From contig NZ_JAJLQZ010000001.1 of assembly GCF_020991375.1 (NCBI RefSeq), positions 124,001 to 188,000 on the forward strand: 64,000 bases of DNA. The letters are read 5' to 3'. How positions within the stretch are numbered: position 1 is the first letter of the stretch; each line of letters opens with the position of its first letter. The DNA comes from Glycomyces amatae (GTDB taxonomy: Bacteria > Actinomycetota > Actinomycetes > Mycobacteriales > Micromonosporaceae). Below are positions 34,475 through 42,651 of this stretch, one piece after another. Both the position numbers and the translations under genes were made by a program. The notes below the pieces were generated by a model. The model saw only the letters and a program-made list of their open reading frames with translations. It searched no databases and had not been told where the DNA came from.

Positions 34475-35953
34475 ATGAGCACCGACGCCGCCGCGAACGG
34501 GCCCGCCGTCGTCCCCGCCGCCTCGCTCATCCCCGCCGACGCGCCGTTCCCCAAGGCCGCCAAGGTCGCCCTCGGCATGCCGCAGCTGCGGTCGAACCTC
34601 GCCCACGCCACCGGCACCATCCGCGCCAAACGCGCGAACGTCGTCGGCGAACTCGACGACTGGGAGCGCCTGCGCGACGCCGCCGCCGCGATCAAGGCCG
34701 ACGTCCAGCGCCGCCTCCCCGAACTCGCGGTCGAGTTCGAGCGCAACGCCACCGCCGCCGGCGCCCGCGTCCACTGGGCCCGCGACGCCCGCGAGGCCAA
34801 CGAGATCGCCGCCCGCATCGTCCGCGAGGCCGGAGCCGAGGAGGTCGTCAAGGTCAAGTCCATGGCGACGCAGGAGATCGAACTCAACGAGCACTTCGAG
34901 GCCGAAGGCCTCAAGGCCTTCGAGACCGACCTCGCCGAACTCATCGTGCAGCTCGCCGAGGACAAGCCCAGCCACATCCTCGTCCCCGCCATCCACTACA
35001 ACCGCGACGAGATCCGCGACATTTTCGTTCAAAAACTCAGTAGGCAGAAGATGGGTGGCGACGGAGTCGCCACGGGCCTGACGAACGACCCGGCGGCGCT
35101 GGCCGAGGCGGCCCGCCTGCACCTGCGGCGGCGCTTCCTCTCGGCGACCGCCGCGGTCTCGGGCGCGAACTTCGCGGTCGCCGAGACCGGCTCGCTGGTC
35201 GTGGTCGAGTCCGAGGGCAACGGCCGCATGTGCCTGACCATGCCCGAGACGCTCGTCAGCATCGTCGGGATCGAGAAGCTCCTGCCGAGCTTCGGCGACC
35301 TGGAGGTGTTCATGCAGCTGCTGCCGCGGTCCTCGACCGGCGAGCGGATGAACCCCTACACGTCGGTGTGGACCGGCGCGCGCGAGGGCGACGGCCCCCG
35401 GAACGTCCACATCGTCCTCCTCGACAACGGCCGCACCGACGTCCTCGCCGACGAGGTCGGCCGCCAGGCCCTCTCGTGCATCCGCTGCTCGGCCTGCCTG
35501 AACGTGTGCCCGGTGTACGAGCGCACCGGCGGGCACGCCTACGGGCACGTCTACCCCGGGCCGATCGGCGCGATCCTCGCCCCGCAGCTCGAGCCGGGCC
35601 GCCACGACGACCTGCCGTACGCCTCGAGCCTCTGCGGGGCCTGCTACGAGGTGTGCCCGGTGAAGATCGACATCCCCGAGGTGCTGGTGCACCTGCGCCA
35701 GCAGGGGCCGCACCCGGCCGGGGAGCGGGCCGCGATGGGCGCGGCCCGGGCGGTGATGGCGCGACCGCGCCTGTGGCGGACCGCGCTGCGGGCCGCCCGG
35801 TTCGGGTCGGCGCCGTGGCGCCGCAAGGGCTTCATGCGCCGCCTGCCGTGGCCGGTCTCGAAGACGGCGCTGTCGAAGTGGACGGCGAGCCGGGACCTGC
35901 CGGTGCCGCCGCAGGAGCACTTCCGGGACTGGTGGAAGGAGCGGGAGCGGTGA
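34475..35953 (+). CDS. lutB: L-lactate utilisation protein LutB (iron-sulfur)
   Basis: A 492-aa protein. The N-terminal LUD/DUF162-type domain (about 60-300: KVKSMATQEIELNEHFEAEGL, AETGSLVVVESEGNGRM, LPSFGDLEVFMQLLPRSSTGE) is followed by two [4Fe-4S] ferredoxin-type motifs, CIRCSACLNVCPVY and CGACYEVCPVKI, and a basic C-terminal helix region. This is the standard LutB architecture. The ATG at 34475 (MSTDAAANG) was chosen because it overlaps the preceding mini-ORF stop and gives the normal family length. Its stop overlaps lutC (GTGA). Confidence 0.95.
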   Translation: MSTDAAANGPAVVPAASLIPADAPFPKAAKVALGMPQLRSNLAHATGTIRAKRANVVGELDDWERLRDAAAAIKADVQRRLPELAVEFERNATAAGARVHWARDAREANEIAARIVREAGAEEVVKVKSMATQEIELNEHFEAEGLKAFETDLAELIVQLAEDKPSHILVPAIHYNRDEIRDIFVQKLSRQKMGGDGVATGLTNDPAALAEAARLHLRRRFLSATAAVSGANFAVAETGSLVVVESEGNGRMCLTMPETLVSIVGIEKLLPSFGDLEVFMQLLPRSSTGERMNPYTSVWTGAREGDGPRNVHIVLLDNGRTDVLADEVGRQALSCIRCSACLNVCPVYERTGGHAYGHVYPGPIGAILAPQLEPGRHDDLPYASSLCGACYEVCPVKIDIPEVLVHLRQQGPHPAGERAAMGAARAVMARPRLWRTALRAARFGSAPWRRKGFMRRLPWPVSKTALSKWTASRDLPVPPQEHFRDWWKERER

Positions 35954-36582
35954 GCACCGGGCGAGGGCGCGGCGATGAGGGCACGGCCGGAACCAGTGCG
36001 CGGGAGGCGATCCTGGCCCGGATGCGCCGGGCCCTGGAGGGCGCGGGCGAGGCGCCCGCGGCCCCGCGGGAGTACCGCCGCGCGCTCGACCCCGGCACCG
36101 ACGCGGTGGCGCTGCTCGTCGACCGCCTCGAGGACTACAAGGCCAACGTGCACTTCGGGATCGAGTCCATCCCCGGGGCGCTCGGGGAGGCCGCCCGCGT
36201 GGTGGTCCCGGCCGACCTGCCCGGGGAGTGGCGCCTCGGCGCCGCCGAGTTCATCCCCGACGACGGACTGTCCACGGAGGACTTGGACGGCATGGACGCG
36301 GTGCTGACCGGCTGCGCCGCGGCCGTGGCGGTCTCGGGCACCATCATGCTCGACGCCGGTGCGGGCCAGGGGCGCCGGGCGATCACGCTGGTGCCGGACC
36401 ACCATGTGGTGGCGCTGCGGCGCGACCGGATCGTGGGGCACCTCGCGGAGGCGCTGCCGATGCTGGACCCGGTGCGCCCGCAGACGTGGATCTCGGGCCC
36501 GTCGGCGACCAGCGACATCGAGCTCCAGCGGGTCGAGGGCGTCCACGGCCCCCGCCGGCTCGACGTGGTGATCCTCGACTGA
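35950..36582 (+). CDS. lutC: L-lactate utilisation protein LutC (LUD domain)
   Basis: A 210-aa LUD-domain protein: AREAILARMRRAL at the N terminus, VALLVDRLEDYKANVHF, and the C-terminal conserved block LTGCAAAVAVSGTIMLDAGAGQGRRAITLVPDHHVVAL with QTWISGPSATSDIELQRVEGVHGPRRLDVVILD, typical of LutC/YkgG. GTG start overlaps the lutB stop. It completes the lutABC unit, and a hairpin terminator follows 16 nt after the stop. Confidence 0.95.
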   Translation: MSTGRGRGDEGTAGTSAREAILARMRRALEGAGEAPAAPREYRRALDPGTDAVALLVDRLEDYKANVHFGIESIPGALGEAARVVVPADLPGEWRLGAAEFIPDDGLSTEDLDGMDAVLTGCAAAVAVSGTIMLDAGAGQGRRAITLVPDHHVVALRRDRIVGHLAEALPMLDPVRPQTWISGPSATSDIELQRVEGVHGPRRLDVVILD

Positions 36583-36598
36583 CCGGTGTTGTGGCGGC

Positions 36599-36626
36599 GG
36601 CGGCCGGCTTTGGCGAGCCGGCCGCC
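36599..36626 (+). terminator. Terminator of the lutABC unit
   Basis: Perfect 11-bp stem (GGCGGCCGGCT at 36599-36609, complement at 36616-36626) with a 6-nt loop TTGGCG. Confidence 0.85.
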
Positions 36627-36790
36627 ACCGCTACCGCGGTGGTCCTGGTGGAGGTGCCCGGGCGCGGGAGCCAACCCGCGCCCGTGGTCTTGCGGCGGTC
36701 CGCGCGGTTCCCCTACTAACCGCCTACCTACACCAAAACTGGGGCAAGCTTTACACAGAAAGTCAATGGGCTCAAGGAATTCTTTTTGCC

Positions 36791-36799
36791 TGTGGATAA
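36791..36799. other. Single perfect DnaA-box-like site in a 299-bp intergenic region
   Basis: TGTGGATAA is the exact complement of the DnaA box TTATCCACA. It lies in an AT-richer patch (36720-36845) of the intergenic region between the lutABC terminator and the glycosyltransferase stop. Only one box is seen, and no dnaA, dnaN or AT-rich unwinding repeats lie nearby, so it is at most a titration or regulatory site. Nothing else was seen in 36627-36925. Confidence 0.4.
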
Positions 36800-36925
36800 C
36801 TCGGTGAGCAGGGCTTACGTTGCCTGGTGGGCGGCGTGTTGATAACCGGTGGGGCGGATTGGTGCGGTGGGGCGGGGGCCGTTCGCCTCGAGTGCCGGGT
36901 CTGCGAGGCGGAGCGGCTTCGCGGC

Positions 36926-37648
36926 CTAGCGGCCGATCGCGCCGCGCCGGGGGCGGCGGACGCGTTCGCGGCCGAGGAGCCACAGGGCCTGGACGCCGTC
37001 CGTCCAGGTGATCTTCTTGCCCTCCTCGCGGCTGCGGGCGGTGTAGGAGATCGGGACCTCGTAGGGCCGGATGCCCTTCTTGAGCAGTTTCGCCGTCAGC
37101 TCGGCCTCCATGCCGAAGCCGCCCGAGCGGATGTTCATGTCGAGGTACATCTGCCGCGGCAGCAGCTTGTAGCAGGTCTCCAGGTCGGAGATGTACGAGT
37201 TGAACAGGATGTTCGCGGCGAGGGTGATGCCCTTGTTGCCCATGACGTACCAGAACGAGTAGGCCGAGTGGGAGCCGAACGAGCGCGACCCGTAGACCAC
37301 CTCGGCCTTGCCCTCCAGGACCGGGGTGAGCAGCCGGGGCAGGTCGGCGGCGTCGTACTCGCCGTCCGCGTCGAAGACCACCACGTGGTCGCCGTGCGCG
37401 GCCTTGGCGGCGGTGCGGATGGCGGCGCCCTTGCCCCGGTTGCGGTCGTGGCGGATCAGCCGCACCCTCTCGTTGTCCTCAAAGGACTGGAGGACTTCCC
37501 AGGACCGGTCGCGGGAGCCGTCGTCGACCGCGACGATCTCCGTCTCGCAGGGGAACTCCACCGCGAGCAGCTCCTTGAGGGTTCCGGCGGCGAGGCGTTC
37601 CTCATTGAATACCGGAACGAGTATCGACAACAGCATCTGCTGCTCCAT
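36926..37648 (-). CDS. Family 2 glycosyltransferase (polyprenyl-phosphate sugar synthase-like)
   Basis: A 241-aa GT-A fold enzyme: LSILVPVFNEE, VAVDDGSRDRSWEVL, NRGKGAAIRTAA, and the DxD-like FDADGEYDAADLPRL, then GSRSFG and the membrane-associating FNSYISDLETCYKLL. It resembles dolichol/polyprenyl-phosphate mannose or glucose synthases that charge a lipid carrier for GT-C enzymes. It is divergent from a GT-C-like membrane protein, which fits such a donor-acceptor partnership. Alternative start ATG at 37636 has a better-spaced GGAG and would shorten it by four residues. Confidence 0.92.
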   Translation of the reverse strand: MEQQMLLSILVPVFNEERLAAGTLKELLAVEFPCETEIVAVDDGSRDRSWEVLQSFEDNERVRLIRHDRNRGKGAAIRTAAKAAHGDHVVVFDADGEYDAADLPRLLTPVLEGKAEVVYGSRSFGSHSAYSFWYVMGNKGITLAANILFNSYISDLETCYKLLPRQMYLDMNIRSGGFGMEAELTAKLLKKGIRPYEVPISYTARSREEGKKITWTDGVQALWLLGRERVRRPRRGAIGR

Positions 37649-37718
37649 CCCCGCGCGTCCGAACACGATTGCACAACCATAACGCGATACCGCCAGAGCG
37701 GCACCGGCCGGGACGGTC

Positions 37719-39875
37719 GTGTTGAATGGAGCGGTGCTGCTCGTCCTGTGGCTCCTCGCGCTGCTCCCGGCCCTGGCCTACGCCGTCCGCCCCCGCGACG
37801 GCGCGGTCCTCGCGCCCGCCCGCCTGGCCGTGCTGCGCGCGGCGCTGATCCTGGGGGCCTTCGCCGTCGCCGTCGTCGAGGCCGCCTCGGCGTTCACCGC
37901 CCTCACTGCCACGACTGTCCTCATTGCCTGGATTGCGGCTTCTGCCGCCATTGTCGCAGCGGTCCTCGTCCGCGCCGTCCGGGACGTCGCCCCCGCCGCG
38001 GGCCAGCCGCTCGACGCCCTCCGCGAGGAGCTGCGCTCCCGCCGCGGCGCCACCCGCCGCACCTGGCGGCGCACCAGGTCCGCCGCCGCGGCGGCCCCCG
38101 CCTGGCAGTGGGGCCTCGGCTGCGTCGTCGCGATCCTCGCCGTCGCCGTCGCCGTGCTCGCCATCGGCTCCTCCCCCAACAACTTCGACTCCCAGACCTA
38201 CCACCTCCCGCGCATCGAGCACTGGGTCCAGAACGCCACCGTCGCCGTCTACCCCACCGAGATCCACCGCCAGGTCGACCTCGGCCCCGGCTCCGAGTAC
38301 CTCCTCACCCACCTGCGCCTCCTCTCCGCCGGCGGCGGCGCCCCCTACGACAGCGCCTACAACCTCCTCCAGTACTTCGCGGGCGCCGGCGCGATCCTGG
38401 CCGCCTCCCGCATCGCCGCCCAGCTCGGCGGCGGCCCGGTCGCCCAGCTCGCCACCGTCTTCGTCATCGCCACCACCCCCGAGATCCTCCTCCAGGCCTC
38501 CAGCACCCAGGTCGACCTCGTCGCCGCCGCCTGGGTCGCCTGCCTCGCCACGGTCGTCCTCGACGAGTTCACCCGACCGGGCGAGGCCGCCGGCGGCGCC
38601 CGCCCGCTCCTGTGCACCCCCGCCCCGCACACCGACGCGCTCTACCTGGGCCTCGCCCTCGGCCTCATCGCCGTCACCAAGACCACCGGCCTGCTCGCCG
38701 CCGCGCCCCTCCTCCTCATCTGGGGCGTCGGACGCCTCGTCCGCGATGGCCGGCGCCGCCGCCCCTGCCTGTGCGGGCGCAGACCCGGCCGCTGCTCCCG
38801 CCCCGACGCCTCCCGCGTCGCCACCGCCCGCCTCGCCACCGTGGCCGCCTCCCTCGCCGTCGTCGCCCTCGGCCTGCTCATCGTGGGGCCCTTCCTGCTG
38901 CGCATGCACGAGGCCTTCGGGCACCCCCTCGGCCCGCCCGTCCTGCGCGAGTCCATCGGCGTCCACACCGCCGACCCGCGCCTGCTGCTCGTCAACGCCC
39001 TGCGCATCGCCCACACCGGCCTCGACGTGCCCCTCCCCTTCCTGTCCGAGGGCGCCGCCGCCGCCATCGGCGGCCTCGCGGCGCTCCTGGGCGTCGACGT
39101 CAACGACCCCCGCGTCACCTTCGGCACCAGCGCGTTCCCTGTCGCCGCGTGGTACCCCGACGAGGACCGCGCCGCCTACCCGCTCACCGGCCTCGCCGTC
39201 CTCGCAGGGCTCGCCTGGTTCGCCGTCAAGGGCCCGCCCCTGCGCCGCTGGTACGCCGCCGCGCTGGCGGTCGCGTTCGTCGGGTTCGTCTGCACCGTCT
39301 CCTGGCAGCCGTGGGTGAACCGGCTCGTCGTCTTCCTCATCGTCCTCGGCGCCCCCGCCGCCGGGCTCCTCGCCGCGGGCCTGGTCAAGGGCATCGCCAG
39401 CAGCGTCGCCGACCGGCGCCGCCGCCGCGCCGCCTGCGCCCTCATCGCCTCGTTCGCCGTCCTCGCCTCCCTCGCGGGCCTGCTCACGGTGGCCTACGGC
39501 TACCCGCGGCGCCTCGCCGGCGCCTGGTCCGTCTTCAGCCTCACCGACCTCGAAGAGCGGTTCGTGCGCCGCCAGAAATGGCTGCCCCAGTACGAGCAGG
39601 CCGCCGCCGCGGTCGCCGCCACCGACCCCGGCACCGTCGGCATCGTCCAGGGCAACGACTCCTGGGAGTACCCGTGGTGGGTCCTCCTGCCCGACGGCAC
39701 CCGCCTCGTGGCCCTCCACTCCGTCGTGCCCGGCCGCGACGCGCCCGACCCCGCGAGCGTCGACGCGATCGTCTGCGCCGAGGACATCGACCAGTGCCGG
39801 GAGCTCGCCCCCGCGGACTGGGACTTCCACGACCTCGGCACGGTGGCCTACGCGCTCCCTCCCGGGGCCGCGTGA
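37719..39875 (+). CDS. Polytopic membrane glycosyltransferase-like protein (GT-C fold)
   Basis: A 718-aa protein with about 12 membrane helices and a soluble C-terminal end. NNFDSQTYHLPRIEHWVQNATVAVYPTEIHRQVDLGPGSEYLLTHLRLL is the first extracellular loop region, with Asp followed by Tyr-His as in GT39/GT83-type mannosyl/arabinosyl transferases that use lipid-linked sugars. Later loops contain NPxF-like segments and QPWVNRLVVFLIVL. The acceptor is unknown. GTG at 37719 starts MLNGAVLLVLWLLALLP; the ribosome-binding site is weak. It is divergent from the GT2 gene, 70 bp apart. Confidence 0.82.
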   Translation: MLNGAVLLVLWLLALLPALAYAVRPRDGAVLAPARLAVLRAALILGAFAVAVVEAASAFTALTATTVLIAWIAASAAIVAAVLVRAVRDVAPAAGQPLDALREELRSRRGATRRTWRRTRSAAAAAPAWQWGLGCVVAILAVAVAVLAIGSSPNNFDSQTYHLPRIEHWVQNATVAVYPTEIHRQVDLGPGSEYLLTHLRLLSAGGGAPYDSAYNLLQYFAGAGAILAASRIAAQLGGGPVAQLATVFVIATTPEILLQASSTQVDLVAAAWVACLATVVLDEFTRPGEAAGGARPLLCTPAPHTDALYLGLALGLIAVTKTTGLLAAAPLLLIWGVGRLVRDGRRRRPCLCGRRPGRCSRPDASRVATARLATVAASLAVVALGLLIVGPFLLRMHEAFGHPLGPPVLRESIGVHTADPRLLLVNALRIAHTGLDVPLPFLSEGAAAAIGGLAALLGVDVNDPRVTFGTSAFPVAAWYPDEDRAAYPLTGLAVLAGLAWFAVKGPPLRRWYAAALAVAFVGFVCTVSWQPWVNRLVVFLIVLGAPAAGLLAAGLVKGIASSVADRRRRRAACALIASFAVLASLAGLLTVAYGYPRRLAGAWSVFSLTDLEERFVRRQKWLPQYEQAAAAVAATDPGTVGIVQGNDSWEYPWWVLLPDGTRLVALHSVVPGRDAPDPASVDAIVCAEDIDQCRELAPADWDFHDLGTVAYALPPGAA

Positions 39876-39938
39876 GCCGCGCGGTCCCCTCCGGCACCCC
39901 TTGAGCTGCGCGGACGGGCCCTCGATTAGCCTGGGCGC

Positions 39939-40514
39939 ATGCTGCTTAGCGATCGCGACATCCTCGATGCCGTCAAGAACGACCGCCTCGGCATACGGCC
40001 GTTCGACGACGAACTCGTGCAGCCCTCCAGCATCGACGTGCGCCTCGACCGACGCTTCCGGGTCTTCAACAACCAGAAGTACACCCACATCGACCCGTCC
40101 GAGCAGCAGGACGACCTCACCTCCGCCGTCGAGGTCTCGGGCGACGAGTCGTTCGTGCTCCACCCCGGCGAGTTCGTCCTCGCCTCCACCCTCGAGGTCA
40201 TCACCCTCCCGGCCGACCTCGCCGCCCGCCTCGAGGGCAAGTCCAGCCTGGGGCGCCTCGGCCTGCTCACCCACTCCACCGCCGGGTTCATCGACCCCGG
40301 CTTCTCCGGGCACGTCACCCTCGAGCTGTCCAACGTCGCGAACCTGCCCATCACGCTGTGGCCGGGCATGAAGATCGGCCAGCTGTGCCTGTTCAGGCTC
40401 ACCAGCCCCGCCGAGCGGCCCTACGGCGCCGGCGCCAACTTCTCCCGCTACCAGGACCAGCGCGGCCCCACGCCCTCCAAGTCCTGGATGCACTGGCGCA
40501 CCTGGCCCACCTAG
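39939..40514 (+). CDS. dcd: dCTP deaminase (dUMP-forming type)
   Basis: A 191-aa trimeric-fold enzyme of nucleotide metabolism making dUMP/dUTP from dCTP. Diagnostic blocks: [74 protein letters not shown] (catalytic Glu and Ser/Arg), [12 protein letters not shown], and the C-terminal [13 protein letters not shown]. Actinobacterial members of this length are bifunctional dCTP deaminase/dUTPases. TAGCCT lies six bases before the ATG, so it is leaderless. Confidence 0.97.
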   Translation: MLLSDRDILDAVKNDRLGIRPFDDELVQPSSIDVRLDRRFRVFNNQKYTHIDPSEQQDDLTSAVEVSGDESFVLHPGEFVLASTLEVITLPADLAARLEGKSSLGRLGLLTHSTAGFIDPGFSGHVTLELSNVANLPITLWPGMKIGQLCLFRLTSPAERPYGAGANFSRYQDQRGPTPSKSWMHWRTWPT

Positions 40515-40647
40515 GCCGTCCGGCCCCCGGGCCGCCTGGGCCCGCCCGTCCCGAACGTCCGCTTCTGCTCACACCGGTGTCACTCGTTTCTCCTCTGAAA
40601 CGCCTGAAACGCCTGAACAGCGGTGTTATCAGGCCTACTCTGCGGGA

Positions 40648-41496
40648 ATGAACATCACGCAGAGCTTCCAGAACATGGTGGACGACGTCGTCACGTTCCT
40701 GCCGCGTGCACTGGCGTTCCTGGCGATCCTCGTCATCGGCTGGATCGTCAGCAAGTGGATCGGCAGGATGGTCGGCAAGCTGCTCCACAAGGTCGGCCTC
40801 GACAAGGTCGGCGAACGGTCGGGCCTTCGCCGCTTCACCGGCAAATACGAACTGAGCGGCGTGCTCGGCAAACTCGTGTACTACGCGCTGCTGCTGTTCA
40901 CGCTCCAGCTCGCGTTCGGCGCGTTCGGGAACAACCCCGTGTCGGCCCTGCTCAACCAGCTCGTGGCCTGGCTGCCGCTGCTGTTCGTCGCGCTCGTGAT
41001 CGTCGTGGTCGCCTTCGCGATCGCCAACGCCGTGTACGGCCTGGTCAGCAACCTGCTCTCCGACACCAGCTACGGCAAGACCGTCGCCCGCATCGCGCAG
41101 GTCGCGATCATCTTCTTCGGCGCGGTCGCCGCGTTCGGGCAGGTCGGCATCGCCACCACCGTGACCACGCCGATCATGTGGACGGTCCTGGCGATCATCG
41201 CGGGCGTGACCATCGTCGGCGCCGGCGGCGGCCTCGTCGGTCCGATGCGCGAGCGCTGGGAGCGGATGCTCTCCACCGCCGAGAACGAGACGTCGAAGAT
41301 GAAGGACTCCCGGGCGTCGGCGGACCCGACCGCCGAGTCCATGTCGCAGACCTACAGCTCGCAGCGGTACGGGACGGCCGCCGACACGCAGACTCCCGCA
41401 CCGGGCACCATGGGGGAGGCCCCGGCGCCTCCGGCCGCTCCGGCGACCGGGGCGGTGGGCGAGGCCGAGCGCCGCATGCGAGGCTCCGACCAGTAG
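40648..41496 (+). CDS. Mechanosensitive-channel-like TM-helix protein
   Basis: A 282-aa membrane protein with the conserved TM-helix repeat of the CmpX/MscS-associated family: FLPRALAFLAILVIGWIVSKWIGRMVGKLLHKVGLD, then GVLGKLVYYALLLFTLQLAFGAFG, further helices to about residue 205, and a disordered Ala/Pro-rich tail (PAPGTMGEAPAPPAAP). It lacks the MscS beta domain, so channel function is uncertain. The start is supported by TACTCT six bases upstream and CTGAAC 17 bp further (-35); a 9-bp tandem repeat CTGAAACGC (40595-40612) precedes the promoter. Confidence 0.88.
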   Translation: MNITQSFQNMVDDVVTFLPRALAFLAILVIGWIVSKWIGRMVGKLLHKVGLDKVGERSGLRRFTGKYELSGVLGKLVYYALLLFTLQLAFGAFGNNPVSALLNQLVAWLPLLFVALVIVVVAFAIANAVYGLVSNLLSDTSYGKTVARIAQVAIIFFGAVAAFGQVGIATTVTTPIMWTVLAIIAGVTIVGAGGGLVGPMRERWERMLSTAENETSKMKDSRASADPTAESMSQTYSSQRYGTAADTQTPAPGTMGEAPAPPAAPATGAVGEAERRMRGSDQ

Positions 41497-41674
41497 CGAA
41501 CGCTTCGGGAGGCGATGTGTCCGGCCTCCCGCGGCGGTATGCCGCACCGCTCGCATCCGAGCGCTGCTCGACAGTCGGCCGCATCCCGGACCGGGGTGCG
41601 GCCGCCGCGCGTCCGGGGGCGCGTGCCGGGCGGGGGGCCGTGCGCCCGGGAAAGTGGGCTTTTGCTCCCTGCTT

Positions 41675-41702
41675 CGATGAGTACGTCCGAGTAACCTCAT
41701 CG
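41675..41702. promoter_or_regulatory. Candidate autoregulatory operator of tetR
   Basis: Inverted repeat CGATGAG (41675-41681) and CTCATCG (41696-41702) flanking the -10 TAACCT (41692-41697), which lies seven bases before the GTG start. The right arm overlaps the -10. Confidence 0.55.
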
Positions 41703-41704
41703 AG

Positions 41705-42301
41705 GTGGAGATGCATGCAGCCGACACCAGGGGCGGCTCCAAACGCCGCCGCGAGATCCTCGACGTCGCCGTGAGACTGCTCGCCAAGCACGGCTACCAC
41801 GGGGTGTCGATGGACGACATCGGCGCGGCCGCCTCCATCACCGGGCCGGCGCTGTACCACCACTTCAAGGGCGGCAAGGAGCAGATGCTCGCCGACGCGC
41901 TCATCCCCGTCTCGGAGCGGCTGCTCGCGGGCGGGCGGCACTGGGCGTCGCTGCACTCGGACGACCCGCAGGCGGCCCTGGAGGCCCTCGTCGACTTCCA
42001 CCTCGAGGTCGTCATCGACTCGCCCGAGATCGTCATCCTCCACCTGCACGAGCTCGACCGGCTGCCGGAGGAGCCGCGCCGGGAGGTGCGCAAGCTCCAG
42101 CGCGTCTACGTCGAGGAGTGGGTGGGGGTGCTGTGCCGGCTGCGGCCGGGGCTGAAGCCGGAGCAGGCGAGGGTGCTCGCGCACGGCGCGTTCGGCCTGA
42201 TGAACTCGACGCCGTACCTCTCGCTGGGCGAGGAGGTCAGTGCCGACGAGACCGCCGCGCTCCTGCGGGCGGCGGCGCTGCGGGCCCTCGACCCCGGCTG
42301 A
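41705..42301 (+). CDS. TetR-family regulator
   Basis: A 198-aa regulator: HTH at about 12-60 (SKRRREILDVAVRLLAKHGYHGVSMDDIGAAASITGPALYHHFKGGKEQML), then a helical ligand domain (VSERLLAGGRHWASLHSDDPQAALEALVDFHLEVVIDSPEIVILHLHELDRLP). The pattern resembles actinobacterial TetR regulators of fatty-acid or acyl-CoA metabolism, and an HMG-CoA-lyase-family gene follows after the repeat block. The GTG start at 41705 fits a leaderless promoter; ATG at 41711 is the alternative. Confidence 0.9.
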   Translation: MEMHAADTRGGSKRRREILDVAVRLLAKHGYHGVSMDDIGAAASITGPALYHHFKGGKEQMLADALIPVSERLLAGGRHWASLHSDDPQAALEALVDFHLEVVIDSPEIVILHLHELDRLPEEPRREVRKLQRVYVEEWVGVLCRLRPGLKPEQARVLAHGAFGLMNSTPYLSLGEEVSADETAALLRAAALRALDPG

Positions 42302-42323
42302 GCCGTCCCGGCCCGCCCGGAAT

Positions 42324-42596
42324 GTCGGCCCCCCGTGCCACCCTGGAACCGGGGGCGCTCGCGATGTCCGATTCGTACAGACACTCCGCGACGCTCCCGA
42401 CTCCCGCCGCCGGTGTCGGACCCCCGTGCCACGGTTGAACCGGCGGACGCTCGGCATGTCCGTTTCGCGAAGACCCTCCGTGACGCTCCCGATTCCCGCA
42501 CCGAGCATCGGAACCCCGGAGATCGTTGCCAGGGGGCGCTTCGCGTGTCCGTTCCGCGGAGGCGCTCCGCGACTCGCCCGTCCCGCATCGCGGGAC
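42324..42596. repeat. Three degenerate 91-bp tandem repeats
   Basis: Copies start at 42324, 42415 and 42507. Each begins (G/A)TCGG(A/C)-CCCC, contains GGNGCGCT or GGACGCTC followed by a TGTCCG-(A/T)TTC segment, and ends in CTCCGNGACGCTCCCGA-type sequence. Copies 1 and 2 are clearly alike; copy 3 is more diverged. The block fills the intergenic region between tetR and the lyase gene (42302-42651). Open frames across it are repeats of one meaningless peptide. TAGCAT (42604-42609) to its right may be the -10 of the next gene. Confidence 0.65.
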
Positions 42597-42651
42597 TTCG
42601 GGTTAGCATGGGCTCGTAGGCGACGGCCGACGGCGGCCGGAGGAGGCGGAC

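Noticed and set aside
36720-36850. Replication origin around the DnaA box
   Set aside because: Only one box, no dnaA/dnaN/recF neighbours and no cluster of boxes.
42324-42596. Tandem repeats as a CRISPR array
   Set aside because: Units are adjacent and degenerate, with no short identical repeats separated by unique spacers and no cas genes nearby.
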